From NCBI RefSeq assembly GCF_013377785.1, contig NZ_JABXWT010000015.1, positions 1 to 64,000 of the forward strand: a stretch of 64,000 bases of DNA, given 5' to 3'. The position numbers and the translations under genes were made by a program. Below the pieces are notes generated by a model. It had not been told where the DNA came from. It saw only the letters and a list, made by a program, of their open reading frames with translations, and ran no database searches. Positions 17,649-26,618 of the stretch are shown here, in pieces. This stretch comes from Ruegeria haliotis (GTDB lineage Bacteria; Pseudomonadota; Alphaproteobacteria; Rhodobacterales; Rhodobacteraceae). Position 1 is the first letter of the stretch. Each line of letters starts with the position of its first letter.

Positions 17649-18910
17649 CAGATCATCTCCCGCGCTTTGATTTCCAGATAGGTCGAGATCAGGCGGGTCG
17701 AAATCTCGCCCGGTTCCGCATCGATGACGGTGATGCCCAGCTGGTGCAGGCGTTCCAGGACAAGGCGGCGTTCGTGCAGCAATTGCCCGGTAGACACGGT
17801 TTCCGCCACGCCGTTCATATCTTGAGGCGCGCGGTTGACCTGTGCCTCCAGGATCGGATCGCGCAGCGCCACAAACACGATCAGATGCCGTTTTGCCAGA
17901 ACGCTCACATTTTCGACCATCAGCTCGGCCGAGATGGTATCGACGAAGTCTGAAAACACGATGATCAGGCTGCGTTTGGGCGTCCGCGCGTTCAGCTCGG
18001 TCATGGCCAAAGTGTGGTTGGTCTCAACGCTTTCATAGCTCAACTCGGCCGTGCGGCTGCGCAGCCGGGCAAAGGCGGTGCGGCCCGGTTCGGGGGGCAG
18101 AAATAGGCGGGGCTGGGCGTCGTAGGCGTATAACCCAACAAGATCTCCGCCAATGGCTGCAGCCCAAGCGGTTGCCAGAGCGGCAGTGATGGCATGGTCG
18201 ATCTTTGGCAGGTCTGCGATTTCCTCGCGCATCTGGTAGCCGTTATCGAGCGCGATGATCACGTGATGATTGCGCTCGGCCCGCACCTCTTTCGCCACTA
18301 ACGAACGGTGCCGGGCCGACCGTTTCCAGTCAATCGATTTGGCGTCCATTCCGGGAACGAAATCACGCAGTTGGTGGAATTCGGTTCCCTCCCCAATGAC
18401 GCGGTTTTCCTTGACGCCAAACAATCTGGATTGAACGGTTGTCGAAATCTCGCCCGACTGCACCCGGCGGATGTTGGGAACCACTGCGACCTGAAGGTCA
18501 AAACCCATCTTGGGAACGAACTCGAACAGCCGCAGGCGAGAGGACCAGGTTAGCCACAGGTTTGCAAACACCCATGTGCCGCGCCGGGTTGCACGAAAAG
18601 GGATTTGCACGCGTCCTTCGGATAAATTGAAGTCCTTTGGCCCCCGCAGCCCGTCGGGCCAGTCCAATTCACCGCGCATGTCAGGTGCGGCGGGATTGAC
18701 GGTCAACTCGATCTGGTTTTCCTCACCCACGAACACGTCGCTTAGGGGCTCTACGGTGACCACCCGCCTGCGCGGCCAGGACAGCAGCAGATCGCAGGCT
18801 GCCAGCAGGCCCAGCAGGACCCACGGCCATCCCGCGGCCGGGCGCGTTGCGTCCCCGGCGACGACGGCAATCAGCGACAAACCGAGCGCCACGCAGGCGG
18901 CGACCAGCAT
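17648..18910 (-). CDS. DUF58 domain protein
   Basis: A 420-residue protein with two N-terminal membrane helices, a beta-rich domain, and the DUF58 core with a von Willebrand-like fold. The core motif is GTEFHQLRDFVPGMDAKSIDWKRSARH, followed by LVAKEVRAERN and LIIVFSDFVD, the MIDAS-like region. DUF58 proteins are standard partners of MoxR ATPases and may bind metals or help assemble envelope complexes. It is followed at once by the SpoIIM-family gene and preceded by moxR at a spacing of 17 bases. Confidence 0.9.
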   Translation of the reverse strand: MLVAACVALGLSLIAVVAGDATRPAAGWPWVLLGLLAACDLLLSWPRRRVVTVEPLSDVFVGEENQIELTVNPAAPDMRGELDWPDGLRGPKDFNLSEGRVQIPFRATRRGTWVFANLWLTWSSRLRLFEFVPKMGFDLQVAVVPNIRRVQSGEISTTVQSRLFGVKENRVIGEGTEFHQLRDFVPGMDAKSIDWKRSARHRSLVAKEVRAERNHHVIIALDNGYQMREEIADLPKIDHAITAALATAWAAAIGGDLVGLYAYDAQPRLFLPPEPGRTAFARLRSRTAELSYESVETNHTLAMTELNARTPKRSLIIVFSDFVDTISAELMVENVSVLAKRHLIVFVALRDPILEAQVNRAPQDMNGVAETVSTGQLLHERRLVLERLHQLGITVIDAEPGEISTRLISTYLEIKAREMI

Positions 18911-18927
18911 TATGGGCGTAGGACGGA

Positions 18928-19890
18928 TCAGCGGGGCGCCTCGATCTGATTTAGGATGTTTTCCAGGACCTGACGCGCACCGCGCCCTTCGATCTCGGCC
19001 GAAGGGCTGAGGACAATCCGGTGCTGCAGGGCGTGGATGATCAGGTTCTTGACGTCATCCGGGATGGCAAAATCGCGCCCAGCCAAGGCCGCAGCGGTGC
19101 GGGCTGCACTCGCAATGGCATCCGCTGCCCGTGTTGATGCGCCAAATGCGATATCCGCATTGTCGCGGGTGGCGCGCACCAGTCTGAGGATATAGGCCAG
19201 AATATCATCGTCCAGCACGATGCCATCGATCAACCGACGCGCCGCAGCCATGGTTTGAGCATCCAGAAGGGCATTGACGCTCTGGGTTGCACTTAGAAAA
19301 TCCAGCGGCTCATTGGCGTGCTGGCGCAGGATCGACAGCTCAATATCTTCGGGCGGGAAAGTCAGGTTCACCTTGAACAGAAATCGGTCAAGCTGAGCTT
19401 CGGGCAGGGGGTAGGTTCCCTGTTGCTCAATCGGGTTTTGCGTCGCGACAACGATGAACTCCGAGCCTAGCGAGTGGTCAGTTCCATCGATCGTCACCAT
19501 ACGCTCGTTCATCGCTTGCAGCAGGGCGGCCTGCGTTTTGGGCGGGGCGCGGTTGATCTCATCCGCCAGCAGGATCTGACTGAAGACCGGGCCCTTGGTC
19601 AGTACAAACTCACTGGTTTGAAAATTGTAGATCGAGGTGCCCAGAACATCACCGGGCATCAGATCCGGCGTGAACTGAATGCGCCCGAATTGCAGATTCA
19701 GCGCACCCGCGAAGCTACGCGCCAACAGCGTTTTGGCCGTACCCGGAGGCCCCTCAAGCAGAACGTGCCCGCGGGCGAACAGTGCTGTAAGCAACAAGTC
19801 GATCGCCTCGTGCTGGCCTTGGACAACTTTGCCGATCTCGGCTCGCAGGGCCTCGGCATGGGCGAACAATTCATCAAGCGTCATCGGCAA
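18928..19890 (-). CDS. MoxR family AAA+ ATPase
   Basis: A 320-residue AAA+ protein with Walker A GPPGTAKT at residues 47-54, Walker B ILLADEINRA, sensor 1 VATQNP and the PLPEAQLDRF arginine-finger region. MoxR ATPases act as chaperone-like motors for maturation of enzyme or envelope complexes together with VWA/DUF58 partners. The gene sits in the typical cluster and overlaps the end of the DUF4350 gene by 17 bases. The assignment to the MoxR family is clear; the client complex is unknown. Confidence 0.92.
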   Translation of the reverse strand: MPMTLDELFAHAEALRAEIGKVVQGQHEAIDLLLTALFARGHVLLEGPPGTAKTLLARSFAGALNLQFGRIQFTPDLMPGDVLGTSIYNFQTSEFVLTKGPVFSQILLADEINRAPPKTQAALLQAMNERMVTIDGTDHSLGSEFIVVATQNPIEQQGTYPLPEAQLDRFLFKVNLTFPPEDIELSILRQHANEPLDFLSATQSVNALLDAQTMAAARRLIDGIVLDDDILAYILRLVRATRDNADIAFGASTRAADAIASAARTAAALAGRDFAIPDDVKNLIIHALQHRIVLSPSAEIEGRGARQVLENILNQIEAPR

Positions 19891-21190
19891 GTTGCTCCAG
19901 TATCAGTTCAAATTGGTCTACATAAGGTATGGCGTCAGCGGCGCTGAGATGCGCGGGCAATGCCCGGATCGTATCGATCAATTCTTCCAGCTGCTGCGCG
20001 AGATCAGGGTGTCGGGCGCGGACGAAGTTCAGGTAAGCCACTTCGGGGCGACCTGCTATTTTGTGTGCGGTTCCGAATGTTGCGGTCGCGTGGGCCCGCA
20101 GCCGGGTATCAATGAAATCCGTCAGCAAGGCCCCATCCTGATCCGTCAACCGCATGAGCCGCGCCCGAACCCTGTTGGCCGTCCGTTTCCCCGTACCCAA
20201 CATAGGTTGAGGGTCATGGACAGGTCCGTTGCGAATACCGCCCCGCCAGATCGCAAGAATCAGCAGGATGCCAGAGCCGATCCACAAGATAAGAAACGGC
20301 GGCTGGAACAAACGCTTCAGGTCTTCCCAAGTGCGTTCGCGTTCGATCACCTGTTCCGATTCCGTTAGCCAGTTCTGATCGCTGTAATCAATGACAATCC
20401 GGCCCTCGCCCGCGATGTCCGGCAAAAGCTGTGCGGCGATCCAGGCATTGTCCCCAAGGCTTAGCCCGTGATTGTTCAGAAGATCGGGATCGGACAGGAC
20501 ATAGACCTGATCCTGCTCACCTTCGCTGGGCAACGGGCATAGGCCCAGCACCATTGCACCGGGTCTGCCCAAAATGGGCACGCATCCTCGGCCTTCGAAA
20601 ACCTGTGCTGCGTAGATACGCGCCAGCAGGGATTCATCCGGGTCTGACGTCAGGGCGTATTCCGAAAATGGCGTGTGTGCGTGGAAAACTTGCCCCACAT
20701 CCATCCCGGCCAATTGGTGCAGCAGCGCCTGAACATCCGCGCGTGGCGCAATCAGGAAAGGATGGCCAAAACCCGTCAGCCGCATGCCGCTACGCCATTT
20801 CGGTAGAATGATGAGGCTGGGTACGGATTGCGCCTTTTCCCGGATGACCGCAACGTCCTGATCGAATTCATCCGTCTGGAGCAGCAGGTCCTCTTTGGTC
20901 TGCGCCACGTCGCGGTCGCTGCCGGGGTTTGTGTCATAAATCGGTTGGATTAGCAGCCCGACCGAACTGCGATCCAACGGCCACCCTCCGGTGAAGCTCT
21001 GGGCTGTGTGGCTCTGGTTGTTGAGCCAGTACTCCAGCCCGTCAAACCCGCTGGCCGAGTCGCGCAGGGCGTATTGCCGCCCCGCAAGCAGATAGAGGAA
21101 TATTCCGGCACACAGCACCACCACGACCCCGATGACGATCCAGTCCAGACGTATCCGATCCTCGGGCTGAAACCCGGTTGTGTCGGTCAT
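19874..21190 (-). CDS. DUF4350 domain membrane protein
   Basis: A 438-residue protein: N-terminal helix near residues 15-35 (IVIGVVVVLCAGIFLYLLAG), a periplasmic alpha/beta domain of about 230 residues (NQSHTAQSFTGGWPLDRSSVGLLI...), a second helix near FLILWIGSGILLILAIW, and a cytosolic helical tail. This is the DUF4350 layout found in MoxR operons. ATG 21190 is chosen because it overlaps the upstream DUF4129 stop by four bases. Its role is unknown; the large external domain suggests binding of an envelope ligand or partner. Confidence 0.82.
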   Translation of the reverse strand: MTDTTGFQPEDRIRLDWIVIGVVVVLCAGIFLYLLAGRQYALRDSASGFDGLEYWLNNQSHTAQSFTGGWPLDRSSVGLLIQPIYDTNPGSDRDVAQTKEDLLLQTDEFDQDVAVIREKAQSVPSLIILPKWRSGMRLTGFGHPFLIAPRADVQALLHQLAGMDVGQVFHAHTPFSEYALTSDPDESLLARIYAAQVFEGRGCVPILGRPGAMVLGLCPLPSEGEQDQVYVLSDPDLLNNHGLSLGDNAWIAAQLLPDIAGEGRIVIDYSDQNWLTESEQVIERERTWEDLKRLFQPPFLILWIGSGILLILAIWRGGIRNGPVHDPQPMLGTGKRTANRVRARLMRLTDQDGALLTDFIDTRLRAHATATFGTAHKIAGRPEVAYLNFVRARHPDLAQQLEELIDTIRALPAHLSAADAIPYVDQFELILEQLADDA

Positions 21191-21888
21191 GTTCCCACCT
21201 TTCGGAGGATCGGTCGAATGCGCGAAATCAATGCGTCGAAATCGCCCTCGTTGATCGAGCGGTGGCCGAAATTCACCCGTTCGCTTTCCAGAACCAGGGC
21301 ACGAAGGTCCGGGATGTACCACAGGCTTTGCGGCAAGCTGCGCAGCGCTTCACGATGTGTCCAGCTGCGTTTGAACAGCACTTCGTTGGCAGTCAGGCAG
21401 CGGGACAGCGCAAGTTGCGCCAGACCAATGACGGCCAGATCGCGATTGCCCAGTTTCAGGATGGCTTCCAGATCAGGTATTTCTCCGTTGGCCATCTCTT
21501 GGTGGGATGAGGAAAGCCGGGCTTTCCGCCGTGCATTTTCGGATGACGATCGCAAGGACACCGACGTCTTGCCTGCGGCAAAATAAACAAACACGATCAG
21601 AAAAATGAGCACGACCGCAGAAATGATCCCCACCACCCACTGATTGTCGACTGTAACCGTACGAGACTGTCCCGCGTCCGGTGTAAATTCCGTATCGAGG
21701 GGCGGAGCCGGCTGTGTGGGGTCAAAATACACAACATCGGTGTCAATCCCCCGATACCTGACGGCTTTCAGATATCCCTGACCAGAAGCGCTGATATCGG
21801 GTCGGGACAGTTCGACCTCTTGTGCGCTGACGGATGACAGTGCGCACAGACAGAACAGAGAGATCAGGACCACAAAAAAAAAACGCAT
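21187..21888 (-). CDS. DUF4129 domain protein, first gene of the MoxR operon
   Basis: A 233-residue protein with a signal peptide (MRFFFVVLISLFCLCALSSVSA), a short periplasmic part, one membrane helix near residues 85-105 (VVGIISAVVLIFLIVFVYFAAG) and a cytosolic helical domain of the DUF4129 type (LTANEVLFKRSWTHREALRSLP). DUF4129 proteins accompany MoxR, DUF58 and DUF4350 and are sometimes linked to transglutaminase-like proteins. The start codon is followed by a run of ten T (A10 at 21874-21883 on the plus strand), a possible slippage point. The overlap with the next gene shows co-transcription. Confidence 0.8.
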   Translation of the reverse strand: MRFFFVVLISLFCLCALSSVSAQEVELSRPDISASGQGYLKAVRYRGIDTDVVYFDPTQPAPPLDTEFTPDAGQSRTVTVDNQWVVGIISAVVLIFLIVFVYFAAGKTSVSLRSSSENARRKARLSSSHQEMANGEIPDLEAILKLGNRDLAVIGLAQLALSRCLTANEVLFKRSWTHREALRSLPQSLWYIPDLRALVLESERVNFGHRSINEGDFDALISRIRPILRKVGT

Positions 21889-22203
21889 TGCGCTACCGAT
21901 AGATCACTCTCGTTTTGCACGCAACAACCTCGGTGGAATTCACGCAATGATTGACTAAGCCGCAGCGCTGAATGCGTGTTCCCCGACTCGGATTGTTGCC
22001 GTGCTGTGACTTCCCGACGACCGCCGGACCCATCGGGTCCGAAATCCCGGCGCGCAATTGTGATTCTCTCTGCTGTGACTTTGATCAGTGATCGGATATT
22101 TCCTAAAAACAAATAATATCAATCACATAGATGCTTCAGTGCTATCGGTCACGATCCGGTAACGCCCCCATGGGACCTCTCTTGTGTCGATAAGGAGGAC
22201 ACC
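21889..22203. promoter_or_regulatory. Divergent intergenic region between the MoxR operon and the haloperoxidase-like gene
   Basis: These 315 bases must hold promoters in both directions. There is no gene in them. An 11-base palindrome GATCA-G-TGATC lies at 22083-22093, followed by an AT-rich stretch (22099-22125) with a TAATAT element that could serve as a -10 for the plus-strand gene. A strong Shine-Dalgarno AAGGAGG precedes ATG 22204. No matching regulator site is known to me. Confidence 0.4.
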
Positions 22204-24201
22204 ATGTCGCAACATCCTGCGTTCATACAGCCGTTGCCGAAATCAAAAGTTTCCACCGATGCGCCAGACCCCGGCCGACGCCGCGCTGCTGCAGTAGTAA
22301 AACGCGCTGCGGCAATCATAACGGCTAACAATGGCGAGTCCGAGACTTTCGCGGGGACATGGCCCACGAACTTTTCGAAAGGCCTTGCGCACGATGCCCA
22401 TGGTGTTGTCGATGCGCAGGCCTATACCGAATTTTTCGAAGAAGTCGCCGAACCCACCTACACAGACAACACAGGCAACCGGATCGCCTTGTTCGACATG
22501 CCCGCGTATTCCGGGCCATTTCGCACCAAGGCAAGTGTCGATGGTCGCGATTTCAGGTGGCGCGCGTGGGAGGGGCCGATCTCGGGTCAGCAGTTCGGGC
22601 TCGAAGGGTCCGACGCAAGTGTAGTGGGTATAGCGCCTGCGCCGCGGTTGGGCTCGGATGAGCTGGCCGCAGAGATGGCTGAGGTTTATGCGATGGCGCA
22701 TCTGCGTGATGTTCCTTTCGAGACCATCCGCGGTGGATCCGAAGATGCTGACAAGGTGACCGATGCGCTGGGCCAAATGCCTTGGTTCCAGCCCAACGCG
22801 TCCCCTAAGGATGCTAATGGTCAGGAAATAAGCAAAGTATCCGCAGCTCGTCGAATTCGGGATGGTGGCGCACTGACATCGCAAACATTATTTCGCGGTT
22901 CGAGCCAGGGTTGTGCACAGGGGCCGTATCTGTCGCAGTTTCTGCTGCAAGGTCACGATCCTCTGGTGGGGGGTGAAACAACACTCACGCGGCTGCCCTC
23001 AGATCAGTTCGTGATGGCTCAGGCTGCGCCCGTGGCCGGGATGGTCCCGTTTGGCGCGCAAGGGATTGATCAGCGGATCGCGCCACAAGCGGTTGGCGTC
23101 GATTACCTGCGCGACTGGGCCGAATGGCTGGACGTGCAAAACGGGGCCGATACGACCTGCGAACAGGCTTTTACATCTGATGGTTTGAAGTTCATCGAAA
23201 CGCCCCGTGATCTTGCAACTTTTGTGCATTTCGACACGATTTATCAGGCTTATCTCAATGCCTGCCTTTTGATGCTCAACTGGGGCACTGCCACCGACGA
23301 AGGCCTGCCGGAACCTGGCCATCTGGGCTTGTGCGGCCCGTTTGCAACTTTGGGCGGGTCAAACATCCTGACTCTTTTGGCAGAAACTGCGACCCGGGCC
23401 CTGCGCGCCATCAAGTGCCAAACCTTCCAGATCCACAATCGCGCCCGTCCGGAAAAACTGGGCAGCGTGGCCAGCCTGGTGGCAAATGGCCATGGCGCCG
23501 TACTTGGAACGGCAGAGCGGTTGGCAGAGGCACATCTGAGCAGACTGGAAAGCGCCACTTGCGATGGGTTCAGTCTGATTGACGCTGTTGCCGCTGCGCC
23601 GGACGAGAAACGCTTCTCGCATAATGCGAATTCGCACAAAGGACTGCCGAGCAATGATCGCAATCTGCTGTTGCCGATGGCCTTCCCCGAAGGATCGCCA
23701 ATGACCCCCGCCTATGGTGCCGGTCACGCGGCGGTTGCTGGGGCCTGCGTCACGATTCTCAAAGCCTTTTTCCGAACGCATACGGCGGATGGGACTCGTG
23801 TGTCACTGGCGGATGCCGGGGCAGAGGGGGTGTATGTGCCGGCCCCTGGTGGTCAGACGTTGGTCAACGCATCACGGGCAGGGGACGATGTGCACAGCCT
23901 CACGCTCAATGGTGAACTGAACAAGCTGGCTGCGAATATCGCGATCGGGCGCAACATGGCCGGGGTGAACTATTACAGCGATTATTTCGACAGCGTTCGC
24001 ATGGGCGAGCGGATCGCGGTTGGTATTCTGGCCGAGCAGACGGCCACCTGTTCCGACGCGGTCAGTATGTCGCTTGAAACCTTTGACGGCGACTGCCTCA
24101 GCATCGTTGGCAACGGCAATCAGGGCAGCGAAATCCGCATCCGAAACAGTACGCCCGAGATGTGGTGGACCCGTCACCTGCCGGAACAGGCGGGGTGGTG
24201 A
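22204..24201 (+). CDS. Vanadium-haloperoxidase-fold protein with a degenerate vanadate site
   Basis: A 665-residue protein. Its C-terminal half closely follows vanadium bromoperoxidases: HNRARPE near 411-417, LLPMAFPEGSPMTPAYGAGHA at 489-509, and ELNKLAANIAIGRNMAGVNYYSDY near 571-594. Using the spacing of Ascophyllum residues K341, R349, H411, S416, G417, H418, R480 and H486, the equivalents here are Thr407, Arg415, Thr501, Ala506, Gly507, His508, Arg583 and Asn589. The vanadate-coordinating His and the Lys are therefore lost. No signal peptide. A perfect AAGGAGG precedes the start. It overlaps the next gene (GTGA). Fold assignment is strong; haloperoxidase activity is doubtful. Confidence 0.85.
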   Translation: MSQHPAFIQPLPKSKVSTDAPDPGRRRAAAVVKRAAAIITANNGESETFAGTWPTNFSKGLAHDAHGVVDAQAYTEFFEEVAEPTYTDNTGNRIALFDMPAYSGPFRTKASVDGRDFRWRAWEGPISGQQFGLEGSDASVVGIAPAPRLGSDELAAEMAEVYAMAHLRDVPFETIRGGSEDADKVTDALGQMPWFQPNASPKDANGQEISKVSAARRIRDGGALTSQTLFRGSSQGCAQGPYLSQFLLQGHDPLVGGETTLTRLPSDQFVMAQAAPVAGMVPFGAQGIDQRIAPQAVGVDYLRDWAEWLDVQNGADTTCEQAFTSDGLKFIETPRDLATFVHFDTIYQAYLNACLLMLNWGTATDEGLPEPGHLGLCGPFATLGGSNILTLLAETATRALRAIKCQTFQIHNRARPEKLGSVASLVANGHGAVLGTAERLAEAHLSRLESATCDGFSLIDAVAAAPDEKRFSHNANSHKGLPSNDRNLLLPMAFPEGSPMTPAYGAGHAAVAGACVTILKAFFRTHTADGTRVSLADAGAEGVYVPAPGGQTLVNASRAGDDVHSLTLNGELNKLAANIAIGRNMAGVNYYSDYFDSVRMGERIAVGILAEQTATCSDAVSMSLETFDGDCLSIVGNGNQGSEIRIRNSTPEMWWTRHLPEQAGW

Positions 24202-25601
24202 GCGATGTGTGGCACTATGGTTCGGGCGGGCAGACCGATATGACAAATCTTAGTTCGAGCCCCGCAAATGCCGTCATGGCGGCTCCGGATGGATACTGGT
24301 CCAGACGACCGGACCTGCGGCCGCATTTTCCTGCAATCGAACGGAATACTGAGATGTCTGTCTATCAATCGCCGGGTTGTGCCGATCAGGGCGTCAGCGA
24401 GGCTGCCTTGGCGGCCTGGAATGCGCGTTTGAAGACCGTGATTGATGGTCACGGTGTTAGTCCTTTTCTGGTAGCGGACCCACGCGATATCGACGACGGA
24501 CAGACGTCTGCCGGCTTCAGATGGCCGGGTAACCCGCGAGAACCTTTGGATTGTCTGGGCGAAGATCTGGCGGCGCGGCTGTCGGATCTGGGTTGGGCCA
24601 GTCGGGCCGAACTGCACAATGAATACCTTGAATACGCGCTGGTCATGCGGCCCGATCACAGCGGCAGGTTACGCCCCAAGCGCTTTATCGCCACGACCGA
24701 GCTGATGGAATGGTGGATGACCATGGCCGTGTTCGATCTGGAGTATTTCCTGAACGCGGTCGCAACCATTACACGGCGCACCTATAGTTCGAACGAGCTG
24801 TTCGGCATGACACCCGAGGCTTGGAACACCTTGGAGATTTCGGCGCGCGTAGCCTGTTTCCACCGGCGTCTGGTGGGTGCGGGCCGCGAGCATCCGCCCG
24901 AGCATCCTTTGAATATCGAGCATGTATTGTTCATGGCCAAAGGCATGAACGGGTTGAATGATCTGGCTTTTGCCATGCATTTTAGCTCTTTCCCCTATTT
25001 TGTGGTGGACGGTGGCAAGAGACGGCGCGCGCGTCTGGACGAGATATTCGCCTTTGGCAATCGTCAGGATCTTTTCTGCCGCAACGCTGTCTCGCGGGCT
25101 GCTCAAGGCGTATATAATCTGGCCTTTATCGAGGGCTCTGACCCGCCGCAGGGTCGCGCAATCGCGTTTGCTGATCCGCTTGGCATGTATATGCAGGCTT
25201 TTCCCACGTCCCATCTGTTTATTGATCAGACCGAAGTGCCGGTCGATTGGCTACGGTTTTCGCGTGGGTCCGAAGAGATGCCGATGCGGCTTGAATTTGG
25301 GCCCGGCGATGATGATCCTCGGTTTCTGGACGAAGTCACCTTGGGCACGGGGGCTTCGGCGCGACCGATATCGGGGTATTGTCTGGCGCATTTGATTCAG
25401 GTCGGTCCGCTGGTGAAGGCCACGGCCAAGCCACGTATGATCACGAAGGTCGAGTTCGTTGAAATCCCCTCGGTCGAACCAGGTGGGATTATATGCGGAC
25501 TTCCCGGAACCGAACGGTGCAAGCAGATCTCAGAGTTTGCAGACCAGTGCGAATCCTCACCAGGCGTTGGTTCTGATGTCGTGCGGCGGCGGGATGGGTG
25601 A
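24198..25601 (+). CDS. Protein of unknown function coupled to the haloperoxidase-like gene
   Basis: About 467 residues. I do not recognise the family. The start GTG 24198 overlaps the previous stop in a GTGA arrangement; ATG 24240 is the alternative. The protein is soluble, with no signal peptide. Notable are aromatic, His-containing helices such as ELMEWWMTMAVFDLEYFLNAVATI and LNDLAFAMHFSSFPYFVV, and a proline-rich final part. The last 45 residues (from about 25470) have poorer codon bias and contain three Cys, so a frameshift near the end is possible. It ends 7 bases before the convergent YcaO gene. Tight coupling suggests joint action with the haloperoxidase-like protein. Confidence 0.72.
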   Translation: MSDVWHYGSGGQTDMTNLSSSPANAVMAAPDGYWSRRPDLRPHFPAIERNTEMSVYQSPGCADQGVSEAALAAWNARLKTVIDGHGVSPFLVADPRDIDDGQTSAGFRWPGNPREPLDCLGEDLAARLSDLGWASRAELHNEYLEYALVMRPDHSGRLRPKRFIATTELMEWWMTMAVFDLEYFLNAVATITRRTYSSNELFGMTPEAWNTLEISARVACFHRRLVGAGREHPPEHPLNIEHVLFMAKGMNGLNDLAFAMHFSSFPYFVVDGGKRRRARLDEIFAFGNRQDLFCRNAVSRAAQGVYNLAFIEGSDPPQGRAIAFADPLGMYMQAFPTSHLFIDQTEVPVDWLRFSRGSEEMPMRLEFGPGDDDPRFLDEVTLGTGASARPISGYCLAHLIQVGPLVKATAKPRMITKVEFVEIPSVEPGGIICGLPGTERCKQISEFADQCESSPGVGSDVVRRRDG

Positions 25602-25608
25602 TTTGTGC

Positions 25609-26550
25609 CTAGACCGGGACGGCCTTGACCACTGGCAACGGAATTTCCGGTGCGGTCATGTCAAAAACCGCGACGTGTTGCCCTACGGCCTCGGCCGCTG
25701 CATTCAGCGCCGCGCCCAAAGTCGGTTCGGGTGCCTGCCAACCGTCGACGTCAAAGCGCGCAGTTGGAGAAACCGGACGATCCCCGCGGGCGCCGCGATA
25801 CAGTTGGAACAGCCGCGCTTCTTCCTCATCCATTCCGTCCTGTGTGACACCGGTATGGTCCAGAGTGACCATGTTTCGCCAGGACACCACGGCCTCGGAT
25901 GCGGCGTGCCAGATGCCGTTTTCCAGATTGGCAGAGAACGCCGTTCCATATGTCGGTCGCCCGCCATCAGAATCGGCGCAGACCGCGCGGATCAACAGAC
26001 CGATGCCCGGTACCTGAGCAAGATGAATGTCCAACTGACGCAGGTGGGCGGCCAGCCACTCAGTCAGATCCTGCGGCATCGCCTCAGCGGGCAGCGCGTA
26101 GGCGTAGGCTTGGGGATCAAGCGCGTGCTCCAGACATTCCAGCACTGCATTCAACGCTGCGGCCTCGTACGAAGGACCTGCCGCAGCACCTTTGGACGTG
26201 ATCTGTCCATTGGTGTCCGGCGCGCCCAAAGCCAGTGCGTGGTTTGGCATCACATGGGTCGCGCCGTCCGACCCGATCAGGCTTTCACGGTTTTCGGGCG
26301 CGTCGGAACTGAATTGCAGCGCGTACCGTTCGATCGCCTCGAATCCGGCCAGCCGCGCCGCATCTTCTCGGGTGCGCGCAGTACCGAAAGACAGGCGTCG
26401 CGCCATGGCGCCAACGGGTGGCTGGGTTCCGTCCCGCAGCTCAATCAAACGAAAGGCGGCGTGGATTGGCGCAGCCTTTGGAAATTCGGCAAAGGATGGT
26501 TTGGAAATGAGCCTTGCCGTTTCGGCCCGTTCAATCAGCGTGTCAGTCAT
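25609..26550 (-). CDS. YcaO family protein (ATP-dependent peptide backbone-modifying enzyme)
   Basis: About 313 residues. Typical YcaO ATP-binding elements are present: EDAARLAGFEAIERYA (Glu62, Glu71, Glu74, Arg75) and KGAAAGPSYEAAALNAVLECLEH (Glu129, Glu138), then SANLENGIWHAASEAVVSWRN. YcaO enzymes activate backbone amides with ATP to make azolines, thioamides or amidines. ATG 26550 has GGAAACG upstream. The protein ends VVKAVPV, just where the family usually continues with a VPGL segment; the next frame reads PGLGTN immediately, so the C-terminus may be frameshifted. It is divergent from a likely precursor peptide gene. No ThiF-like or TfuA partner is in the window. Confidence 0.85.
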   Translation of the reverse strand: MTDTLIERAETARLISKPSFAEFPKAAPIHAAFRLIELRDGTQPPVGAMARRLSFGTARTREDAARLAGFEAIERYALQFSSDAPENRESLIGSDGATHVMPNHALALGAPDTNGQITSKGAAAGPSYEAAALNAVLECLEHALDPQAYAYALPAEAMPQDLTEWLAAHLRQLDIHLAQVPGIGLLIRAVCADSDGGRPTYGTAFSANLENGIWHAASEAVVSWRNMVTLDHTGVTQDGMDEEEARLFQLYRGARGDRPVSPTARFDVDGWQAPEPTLGAALNAAAEAVGQHVAVFDMTAPEIPLPVVKAVPV

Positions 26551-26618
26551 TTTCGTTTCCGGATAACAAGATAAGGAGTTATACAAATGGTTGTGGTTTC
26601 GAGGGAAGGACATTTGAA

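Noticed and set aside
25459..26574. Long plus-strand open frame overlapping the YcaO gene
   Set aside because: It is open for 371 codons but runs antisense through the YcaO gene, which has clear family motifs. It is a shadow frame; only the first 50 codons, near the end of the convergent gene, could have real coding content through a frameshift.
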